Origin: Guptibacillus algicola
GTDB taxonomy: Bacteria > Bacillota > Bacilli > Bacillales > Guptibacillaceae
Assembly: GCF_020171805.1 (NCBI RefSeq)
Contig: NZ_JAIVAF010000001.1
Location: 496,001 to 560,000, forward strand
Reading direction: 5' to 3'
DNA length: 64,000 nt
Of this stretch, positions 57,417 through 64,000 are shown in pieces. Made by a program: the position numbers and the translations under genes. The notes beneath the pieces were generated by a model that ran no database searches, was not told where the DNA came from, and saw only the letters and a program-made list of their open reading frames with translations. Each line of letters starts with the position of its first letter. The first letter of the stretch is position 1.

Positions 57417-58244
57417 TTACTCACTGTCAGGGTTCTGGGTGATGTCTACTCCGATGTATTCCTCACTAAGTTGTTTAAGCGTTCCATCTTCTTTAAGCTC
57501 TTGAATGGCTTTGTTTACCGCTTCAAGTAAGTTTTTGTTTTCTTGCTTGATCGCCACAGCTTGTTCACTAGTACCAAGTTGCTCTACTTTTTCAACTTTG
57601 AACCCTTGGTCGATAGCCTGTTTACCAGTGATATCATCTGTGATAACAGCGTCATGCTTTCCTTCACTCAACGCACGTAAAGCAGTTTGGTCACTATCGT
57701 AGTTAGAAATTTTATCTGTGTATTCTTGAGCTGATTTTTCGTATGTTGATCCTTTGGAAACTGCAACATCCTTACCAGAAAGATCTTCTACGCTCTTAAT
57801 ATCGCTACCAGGTTGAACATAAAGTACTGGACCAGAATAATAGTATGGTTCACTGAAGTTAACTGCTTTCTTTCGCTCGTCAGTAATCGTGTGACTGGCT
57901 ACAGCTGCATCGTATCGACCTGATTTGATCGCTGATACCATACCGCTAAACTTGAACTTTTCTACTTCTGGTTCAAGACCAATCTTCTCAGCAATCGCTT
58001 TTCCTACTGCTACATCATAGCCTGAAAGGTCTCCATTCTCGTCCACTGTACTGAATGGAGGGAATTCACCAGAAACAACATAACGGAATTTACCGTCCTC
58101 AGTTAGTTCCAAACTACTACCTTCATCTCCAGATCCTTCAGAACTACCTTCATTACTATTTCCTTCGTTCCCGCCTCCACAGGCTGCTAGAATAAGAACG
58201 AGAGATAGCAATATTGCTGTTAAAAAACTCCAATTTCTTTTCAT
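57417..58244 (-). CDS. Amino acid-binding lipoprotein of ABC transporter
   Basis: A 275-residue family 3 solute-binding protein. Lipobox LAAC with C22, then a Gly/Ser/Glu/Asn linker (23-45). The binding fold has FRYVVSGEFPPFSTVDENGDLSGYDVAVGK, KFSGMVSAIKSGRYDAAVA and VSKGSTYEKSAQEY. Anchored outside the membrane; collects a polar amino acid, identity unknown. First gene of the transporter operon. Confidence 0.92.
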   Translation of the reverse strand: MKRNWSFLTAILLSLVLILAACGGGNEGNSNEGSSEGSGDEGSSLELTEDGKFRYVVSGEFPPFSTVDENGDLSGYDVAVGKAIAEKIGLEPEVEKFKFSGMVSAIKSGRYDAAVASHTITDERKKAVNFSEPYYYSGPVLYVQPGSDIKSVEDLSGKDVAVSKGSTYEKSAQEYTDKISNYDSDQTALRALSEGKHDAVITDDITGKQAIDQGFKVEKVEQLGTSEQAVAIKQENKNLLEAVNKAIQELKEDGTLKQLSEEYIGVDITQNPDSE

Positions 58245-58276
58245 TCCACTTGTCCCCCTTATCGACTTTTCATATA

Positions 58277-58299
58277 GCAGTTAATGTTATGTAAACTGC
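58277..58299. promoter_or_regulatory. 23-bp dyad near the transporter start site, candidate operator
   Basis: GCAGTTAATGT and its near-inverse ATGTAAACTGC form an interrupted palindrome directly downstream of the promoter at 58309-58338, close to the expected transcription start. No regulator is identified. Confidence 0.4.
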
Positions 58300-58308
58300 G
58301 GTATTCCA

Positions 58309-58338
58309 ATCATACCAATATTTAGATATTTCATTCAA
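58309..58338 (-). promoter_or_regulatory. Sigma-A promoter of the amino acid transporter operon
   Basis: Minus strand TTGAAT, an 18-nt spacer and TATGAT, 65 nt upstream of the start codon. Confidence 0.65.
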
Positions 58339-58491
58339 TTTCCACTTTTCGCTATCATCCCTCCTTAGAGCCTAAAATTGATCATCATAAACACTGAGTA
58401 GCTTCATACTGATGTTTGCTACCGTTTAATCCTATTCCCACTATTTTGGTAAGACAAACATTATTTTTGTAATTTTTAGAAAAATCAACAC

Positions 58492-58520
58492 AAAAAAAGA
58501 CCTGGCTTATTGCCAGATCT
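58492..58520 (-). terminator. Terminator after engB
   Basis: AGATCTGGC pairs with GCCAGGTCT around AATAA, followed by six T or more. Ends the lonA-engB transcript. Confidence 0.92.
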
Positions 58521-58526
58521 CTATAC

Positions 58527-59108
58527 TTAAATATACGATTTGATCGCACTCCAGACATCTTCCTTACCTTGCCCTGTTTGAGAGGAAAAAGTAACAAGCT
58601 TATCTGTCGGTTCGATCTTCAACGTTTGATTAACTTCCTTCAGATGCTTTGCCCATTTACCTTTAGGAATTTTATCAGACTTTGTTGCCACTACAATAAC
58701 AGGAATCTCGTAATGCTTTAACCAATCATACATCATGACATCATCATTAGATGGAGAGTGTCTAAGATCAACGATTAGAATAACTGCTTTTAGAGCGTCA
58801 CGATCTGTTAAATACGTTTCGATCATACGGCCCCATGCGTCTCTCTCTTTTTTGGAGACTTTAGCAAAACCATAGCCAGGAACGTCAACAAAGTAAAGTA
58901 ACTCGTTAATTAGATAAAAGTTAAGTGTCTGAGTTTTACCAGGCTTTCCTGATGTTCTTGCTAGGTTCTTTCGATTGATCAACGTATTGATCAACGACGA
59001 CTTTCCAACATTCGACCGACCTGCAAGACCAATCTCAGGCAATCGGTCATCAGGATATTGTTCAGGCTTAACAGCGCTGATTATAAAATCGGATTTTGTT
59101 ACTTTCAT
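58527..59108 (-). CDS. engB: Ribosome biogenesis GTPase EngB (YsxC)
   Basis: Essential 50S-assembly GTPase in B. subtilis. 193 residues. G1 [11 protein letters not shown]2 threonine near [12 protein letters not shown]3 DVPGYGFA, G4 ATKSDK and G5 SSQTGQG. The ATG overlaps the lonA stop by 4 nt, so the pair is coupled as in other Bacillaceae. Confidence 0.96.
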   Translation of the reverse strand: MKVTKSDFIISAVKPEQYPDDRLPEIGLAGRSNVGKSSLINTLINRKNLARTSGKPGKTQTLNFYLINELLYFVDVPGYGFAKVSKKERDAWGRMIETYLTDRDALKAVILIVDLRHSPSNDDVMMYDWLKHYEIPVIVVATKSDKIPKGKWAKHLKEVNQTLKIEPTDKLVTFSSQTGQGKEDVWSAIKSYI

Positions 59109-61426
59109 TTCTTTTCCCCCACAAGTGCGGTTTTTAACACTTCATCTAGATGACTTACCGGCAGAAATGTTAAGTCATTTCGAATGCTTTCTGGTATATC
59201 TTCTAGATCTTTCTCATTTTCTTTTGGCATAATAATTGTTCTTAGTCCTGCACGGTGTGCGCTTAGGGACTTTTCTTTCAGTCCACCTATAGGAAGTACT
59301 CTTCCTCGCAAGGTAATTTCACCAGTCATACCAACATCTTTTCTAACTGCTTTACCAGTCAGAGCGGATACTAGTGCTGTCGCAATCGTAATACCCGCAG
59401 AAGGCCCGTCCTTTGGAGTAGCGCCCTCAGGAACATGGATATGAATATCGTTGTTCTCATGGAAGGTTGGGTCGATTGAAAGCTCCTCAGAACGAGAGCG
59501 AATATAACTGAATGCTGCCTGTGCAGATTCTTTCATAACGTCTCCTAACTTACCAGTTAGAATCAGCTTTCCTTTACCAGGAGATAAGGATACTTCAATG
59601 GCTAACGTATCTCCACCAGCTGTCGTATAGGCAAGACCCGTTGCGGTACCAATCTGATCTTCCGCTTCTGCTTCACCATAACGGAACTTAGGATGCCCTA
59701 GCAACTCCTCGAGCATATTCTCAGTTACGACCACACGCTTCCGTTCGCCTGATACTATGAGCTTGGCAGCTTTCCTGCATACTGTAGCAATTTGACGTTC
59801 TAAGTTACGAACACCAGCTTCTCTTGTATAGTGACGAACTAATTTATAGAGACTTTCATCTCTCATTTGAAGGTTACCTTTCTTTAGACCGTGTTCCTTC
59901 AACTGTCTAGGTAAAAGGTAGCTCTTTGCAATATTAACCTTTTCAATTTCTGTATATCCTGCAATCTGAATAACCTCCATACGGTCAAGTAAAGGAGCAG
60001 GAACCGTCGCAAGGTTGTTAGCAGTAGTAACGAACATAACTTTTGAAAGATCATAAGGCTCTTCAATATAGTGATCACTGAACGTATTGTTTTGTTGCGG
60101 ATCTAATACTTCAAGCATCGCTGATGAGGGGTCACCTCTGAAATCATTAGACATCTTATCGATTTCATCTAAAAGGAATACAGGATTCACGGTGCCAGCT
60201 TTCTTCATACCTCGAATGATTCGGCCCGGCATCGCGCCAACGTACGTTCTACGATGACCTCTAATTTCTGCTTCGTCACGAACACCACCAAGTGAAATAC
60301 GGACAAATTCACGGCCGATCGATCTCGCAACAGATTTTGCTAAAGAGGTTTTACCTACACCTGGTGGTCCAACAAGGCATAAGATCGGTCCTTTTAGTGA
60401 TTTCGTCAATTGTTGTACTGCGAGATATTCTAAGACACGTTCCTTCACTTTCTCAAGGCCGTAATGATCTTCGTTCAAAATCTTCTCTGCATGGTGGATA
60501 TCAAGGTTATCTGTCGTTTCCTTAGACCAAGGTAGTTGAATGAGCCAATCGATATAATTGCGAATGACGGAACTCTCAGCTGAACTCTGAGGAATCTTCT
60601 CATAACGATCTAATTCTTTATAAGCCATTTCCTGAACGTTTTCAGGCATATTCGCTTCTTCGATCTTTTCCTTTAATGAAGCTATCTCACCAGTTTTGCC
60701 TTCTTTTTCGCCAAGTTCATTCTGTATAGCCTTCATTTGCTCACGCAAGTAGTATTCTTTTTGAGTCTTTTCCATCGAACGCTTTACACGCTGTCCGATT
60801 TTCTTTTCTAAATCGATAACATCCTTCTCATTTTGAAGAATTTCAATCAATTTGTTCAACCGGTCATGAGCACTATATGTTTCCAATATCTCTTGCTTTT
60901 GTCTAATTTTAAGAGCGAGGTGTGAAGCAATAATATCTGCTAACCTTCCAGGCTCTTCTATATCATTAACTGAAGCAAACGTTTCAGCCGTGACCTTCTT
61001 GGATACTTTAATATATTGCTCAAATAAATCTAAAGCTGTTCTCATCAAAGCTTTGTCTTCTATAGTTGAACCCTCAGCTTCTTCGATCTGCTCGATTTGA
61101 ACTTCATAATAACTTTCATTTTCTTTGAAGTCGATGATCTTACCACGCTGGATTCCTTCGACCAGGACGCGGATTGTCCCATTAGGAAGTTTAAGCATTT
61201 GCTTTACGGTAGCAAGAGTTCCGATCTCATATATATCATCTTCTTCAGGAGTTTCGATCTCTACTTCTTTCTGTGTAGAAAGAAAAATTTGTTGATCATC
61301 CATCATTACCTGTTCAAGTGCTTGTACAGATTTATCACGGCCAACATCTAAATGAAGAACCATGGATGGATAAACAAGCAACCCTCTTAAAGGAAGTAGG
61401 GGCAATGTTTTTTGTTCATTATTCAA
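59105..61426 (-). CDS. lonA: ATP-dependent protease LonA
   Basis: AAA+ protease of 773 residues starting from TTG (61424-61426) behind GGAGGTG; an upstream GTG adds 6 unsupported codons. The N-terminal substrate domain begins [26 protein letters not shown]. Walker [10 protein letters not shown] (about 355), Walker [11 protein letters not shown], and the Ser-Lys dyad lies in [11 protein letters not shown] and further on [10 protein letters not shown]. It handles quality control and regulatory proteolysis in the cytosol. Confidence 0.97.
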   Translation of the reverse strand: MNNEQKTLPLLPLRGLLVYPSMVLHLDVGRDKSVQALEQVMMDDQQIFLSTQKEVEIETPEEDDIYEIGTLATVKQMLKLPNGTIRVLVEGIQRGKIIDFKENESYYEVQIEQIEEAEGSTIEDKALMRTALDLFEQYIKVSKKVTAETFASVNDIEEPGRLADIIASHLALKIRQKQEILETYSAHDRLNKLIEILQNEKDVIDLEKKIGQRVKRSMEKTQKEYYLREQMKAIQNELGEKEGKTGEIASLKEKIEEANMPENVQEMAYKELDRYEKIPQSSAESSVIRNYIDWLIQLPWSKETTDNLDIHHAEKILNEDHYGLEKVKERVLEYLAVQQLTKSLKGPILCLVGPPGVGKTSLAKSVARSIGREFVRISLGGVRDEAEIRGHRRTYVGAMPGRIIRGMKKAGTVNPVFLLDEIDKMSNDFRGDPSSAMLEVLDPQQNNTFSDHYIEEPYDLSKVMFVTTANNLATVPAPLLDRMEVIQIAGYTEIEKVNIAKSYLLPRQLKEHGLKKGNLQMRDESLYKLVRHYTREAGVRNLERQIATVCRKAAKLIVSGERKRVVVTENMLEELLGHPKFRYGEAEAEDQIGTATGLAYTTAGGDTLAIEVSLSPGKGKLILTGKLGDVMKESAQAAFSYIRSRSEELSIDPTFHENNDIHIHVPEGATPKDGPSAGITIATALVSALTGKAVRKDVGMTGEITLRGRVLPIGGLKEKSLSAHRAGLRTIIMPKENEKDLEDIPESIRNDLTFLPVSHLDEVLKTALVGEKK

Positions 61427-61506
61427 TCTAAGGCACCTCCACACAACAAACTATTACTTTATTTATACTCTAATTCCGAGCCCACATTGTTGATAAGTTG
61501 TACTTC

Positions 61507-61536
61507 ATTGTATCCTAACTTTCTTACACTTGTCTA
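61507..61536 (-). promoter_or_regulatory. Sigma-A-type promoter of lonA
   Basis: Minus strand TAGACA, an 18-nt spacer and TACAAT, 80 nt upstream of the lonA start. No CtsR-type heptad repeat is visible. Confidence 0.6.
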
Positions 61537-61576
61537 ATCTTCCCTGCTCAAACGGTTAAAAAAATTATGAACAAGT

Positions 61577-61603
61577 AGAAAAGCCCGACTTAGCTGCCGG
61601 GCT
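61577..61603 (-). terminator. Terminator of lonB
   Basis: AGCCCG pairs with CGGGCT over GCAGCTAAGT, followed by TTTC. The lonB stop codon is in the loop. Confidence 0.75.
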
Positions 61604-63257
61604 GAGATTTTCCTATAGCAAAAGGTGGAAACTCTTCGGTCTTTTCTAATAAGAATGCGACATCGAAAACCTCTGAAAGGTGTTTGACGGGCATTACTTT
61701 TATTCCTTCTATCGTTTTGAGCATTTCTTCATTGTTTTCATCTGGGATGATTGCAATTTTTGCACCTGCATCCCTTGCAGCGGAAACTTTTGCAAATACT
61801 CCCCCTACTGGCTTAACTAACCCATGGATACTAATTTCCCCAGTCATGGCTACCTTATTATTAATTGGGCTGCCTTTAATAGCTGAGTAAATGCCTGTCG
61901 CAATCGCTACTCCCGCTGAAGGGCCATCGACAGGTGCTCCGCCAGGAAAATTAATATGTAGATGATAGTGATTCGACGGTACTCCCATTGACTTTAAAAC
62001 AGTCATTACATTTTCTACTGATGACTTTGCAAGGCTTTTTCTACGAATGGATTTGCTCTGATTTCCAATGCTCTCTTCTTCAACGATACCAGTTATCGTT
62101 ACAGTGCCTTCTTTTCCTCTATCAGATTTAACCGCAGTAACTTCAATTTCTAGGAGAGCACCTGTATTCGGACCATATACCGCTAAACCATTTACTAACC
62201 CAATTTGAGAACGATGTGGGATTCTCCGCTCAGGACGAGGCGTTAATCGGCTAGCGTGGATAACCCACTCCATATCACCAGCTGTTATGCTATTTCTGTT
62301 TTCGGTGATCGCTAGACCAGCAGCAATTTGCATCAGGTTAACAGCTTCACGGCCGTTCCTAGCATATCGGCTTATTCGTTCGATTCCCTCATCCATAATT
62401 GTTAAGTTTAATTTCTTAGCAGATCTTGCCGCTATCTTTGAGATTTCTTCCTGCGTTAGCTCTCTAAAAAACACTTCCATACATCGAGAGCGAATGGCTG
62501 GAGGAATTTCATCCGGTGACCTTGTTGTCGCTCCAATCATTCTGAAATCAGCCGGCAATCCATTCTGAAAAATATCATGGATATGAGCGGGAATGTTGGA
62601 ATTCTCCTCGCTGTAGTAGGCACTTTCAAGAAATACCTTTCGATCCTCAAGAACTTTTAAAAGCTTATTGATTTGGATAGGATGTAGTTCTCCTATTTCA
62701 TCGATAAATAAGATACCACCATGAGCATTCGTTACAGCTCCTTGCTTCGGTTGTGGAATTCCAGCCTGTCCCATCGCGCCGGCTCCCTGGTAGATGGGAT
62801 CATGTACGGAACCAATCAATGGATCTGCAATGCCTCTTTCGTCAAATCGGGCTGTTGTTGCATCAAGTTCAACGAATATGGCAGATTGCTTAAATGGTGT
62901 CATCCTGTTTCGCTTAGCTTCTTCAAGTACAAGACGTGCTGCCGCTGTTTTACCAACCCCAGGAGGACCATAAATGATTACATGCTGCGGGTTCGGTCCA
63001 CATATAGCTGCCCTAAGAGTACGGATCCCTTCTTCCTGACCAACGATTTCAGAAAAACCAGAAGGTCTTATCCGTTCTGACAATGGTTCACTCAGCGAAA
63101 TATTTCGAAGTCTGCGCAGTTGCTCCATTTCTTTTCGAGCTTCTTTATCTATTGATACTTTCTGGGTCCTCTGATTACGTAAAAGGTTCCAGAAATATAA
63201 ACCAATCACAATTCCAAAAAACAATTGTATCGCTAGTGCAACTCCTGTCCAATTCAT
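61590..63257 (-). CDS. lonB: Sporulation ATP-dependent protease LonB
   Basis: Membrane-anchored Lon-like AAA+ protease expressed in the forespore in B. subtilis. I start it at MNWTGVALAIQLFFGI (555 residues) behind AGGAGGT, which matches the family; a longer frame adds 35 unrelated residues. N-terminal helix about 4-22, Walker [10 protein letters not shown] (about 97), Walker B ILFIDEIGEL, and the protease serine in APVDGPSAGVAIA. Preceded by a sigma-F-like promoter and placed between clpX and lonA. Confidence 0.96.
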   Translation of the reverse strand: MNWTGVALAIQLFFGIVIGLYFWNLLRNQRTQKVSIDKEARKEMEQLRRLRNISLSEPLSERIRPSGFSEIVGQEEGIRTLRAAICGPNPQHVIIYGPPGVGKTAAARLVLEEAKRNRMTPFKQSAIFVELDATTARFDERGIADPLIGSVHDPIYQGAGAMGQAGIPQPKQGAVTNAHGGILFIDEIGELHPIQINKLLKVLEDRKVFLESAYYSEENSNIPAHIHDIFQNGLPADFRMIGATTRSPDEIPPAIRSRCMEVFFRELTQEEISKIAARSAKKLNLTIMDEGIERISRYARNGREAVNLMQIAAGLAITENRNSITAGDMEWVIHASRLTPRPERRIPHRSQIGLVNGLAVYGPNTGALLEIEVTAVKSDRGKEGTVTITGIVEEESIGNQSKSIRRKSLAKSSVENVMTVLKSMGVPSNHYHLHINFPGGAPVDGPSAGVAIATGIYSAIKGSPINNKVAMTGEISIHGLVKPVGGVFAKVSAARDAGAKIAIIPDENNEEMLKTIEGIKVMPVKHLSEVFDVAFLLEKTEEFPPFAIGKSQPGS

Positions 63258-63289
63258 AACAGTACCTCCTGGAAAATTTTCAATAGCCA

Positions 63290-63319
63290 TAGTATCTCCT
63301 GAGGTAGTGTTCCATAAAC
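63290..63319 (-). promoter_or_regulatory. Sigma-F-type promoter of lonB
   Basis: Minus strand GTTTA, a 15-nt spacer and GGAGATACTA. The -10 fits GGnnAnAMTR fully, and the -35 fits GYATA at 4 of 5. Start codon is 33 nt further on. B. subtilis lonB is sigma-F dependent. Confidence 0.6.
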
Positions 63320-63345
63320 CGGAAAATTGGAAAGGATTCTCCAAA

Positions 63346-63377
63346 AAGAAAAAACCAATCACCTTAGGTGATTGGTT
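63346..63377 (-). terminator. Terminator of clpX
   Basis: AACCAATCACC pairs with GGTGATTGGTT around TAA, followed by TTTTTTC on the minus strand. Confidence 0.92.
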
Positions 63378-63383
63378 CCATCT

Positions 63384-64000
63384 TTATGCACTCTCTTTAG
63401 GTGACTCTTTACCTTCATCGATCACAGAACCGTCTTCTAAAACAAGACGAGGAGACGTTTTCTTACTTACAGTCGCTGCTGTAAGTACGCACTTCTTAAT
63501 CTCTTCACGAGATGGTAGGTCATACATGACATCGAGCATGATTCCTTCGATAATCGAGCGTAGACCACGCGCACCTGTTTTTCTTTCGATGGCTTGCTTA
63601 GCTATTTCAACAAGTGCATCATCTTCAAACTCAAGCTCAACGTCATCAAGCTCAAGAAGTTTTTGGTATTGTTTTACAAGAGCATTCTTTGGTTTAGTCA
63701 GAATCTCAACAAGTGCTTCTTCATCTAATGGTTCTAGGCTTCCGATAACAGGAAGACGACCAATAAATTCTGGAATCAACCCGAAACGAAGAAGGTCTTC
63801 AGGAAGAACCTTGCTTAGGTATTCACCTGGTTTCAAGTCCTCTTGTTTTGCTTCTCCACTAAATCCAATTACTTTCTTACCGAGGCGACGTTTAATGATC
63901 TGTTCGATCCCATCAAACGCTCCTCCGCAAATGAAGAGAATGTTTGTTGTATCGATCTGAATAAATTCTTGATGAGGATGCTTACGTCCACCTTGTGGGG
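63384..64000 (-). CDS. clpX: ClpXP ATPase subunit ClpX, 5' end missing at window edge
   Basis: C-terminal 205 codons of ClpX, the unfoldase for ClpP. Open to the edge with no start inside; the reading frame includes [59 protein letters not shown] with the sensor/arginine-finger Arg, and [20 protein letters not shown] (sensor 2). The family ending [12 protein letters not shown] follows. The zinc-binding domain and Walker A lie outside the window. Confidence 0.96.
   Translation of the reverse strand, partial: PQGGRKHPHQEFIQIDTTNILFICGGAFDGIEQIIKRRLGKKVIGFSGEAKQEDLKPGEYLSKVLPEDLLRFGLIPEFIGRLPVIGSLEPLDEEALVEILTKPKNALVKQYQKLLELDDVELEFEDDALVEIAKQAIERKTGARGLRSIIEGIMLDVMYDLPSREEIKKCVLTAATVSKKTSPRLVLEDGSVIDEGKESPKESA

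Overview
The window is chromosomal DNA from an endospore-forming, low-to-moderate G+C Gram-positive of the family Bacillaceae in the broad sense. Evidence is the set of sporulation genes (bofC, coxA-like, safA, spo0B, spoIVFA/FB, spoIIB, spoVID, ysxE, lonB), the AGGAGG-type ribosome binding sites and frequent TTG starts, and a gene order that follows the Bacillus subtilis clpX-to-tgt segment. The species cannot be fixed from the sequence. Nearly everything lies on the minus strand, so biological order runs from high to low coordinates.

From the right edge: clpX (5' end outside the window), lonB behind a sigma-F-like promoter, lonA, engB; then an inserted amino-acid ABC transporter (binding protein, permease, ATPase) and a plus-strand membrane protein; then the heme operon hemA-X-C-D-B-L with a perfect TGTGA-N6-TCACA box upstream; then spoVID, a kinase-fold-like gene and ysxE (spore coat); then valS under a T-box leader with a GUA (Val) specifier, and folC.

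At 24.2-41.1 kb, where B. subtilis carries only comC and spoIIB between folC and maf, this genome has a complete type IV pilus locus. A membrane diguanylate cyclase and a divergent plus-strand cassette of three pilin-like genes are followed by a minus-strand operon: acidic membrane protein, PRC-barrel protein, VanW/G5-like protein, pilB, pilT, pilC, major pilin, prepilin peptidase, pilM, pilN, pilO. It ends at a strong terminator just before spoIIB. PilB carries an MshEN-type cyclic-di-GMP binding motif pair, and the neighbouring cyclase could supply the ligand.

Lower coordinates return to the conserved order: maf, radC, mreBCD, minCD, spoIVFA/FB (sigma-E-like promoter), an RNase E/G homologue, the rplU-prp-rpmA ribosomal cluster with L21 leader, spo0B-obgE-pheB-pheA, then niaR (without the nad genes found beside it in B. 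subtilis), safA with about 27 degenerate repeats, a kinase-fold gene, a coxA-like lipoprotein, yebC, bofC, ruvAB, a DUF2905 gene, queA and tgt. Two non-coding stretches (4120-4792 and 5339-5843) hold hairpin repeat elements, including an array of five related units with a 122-bp period. These arrays, the pilus locus and its regulatory inputs are the most interesting parts; most of the rest is conserved housekeeping and sporulation gene order.
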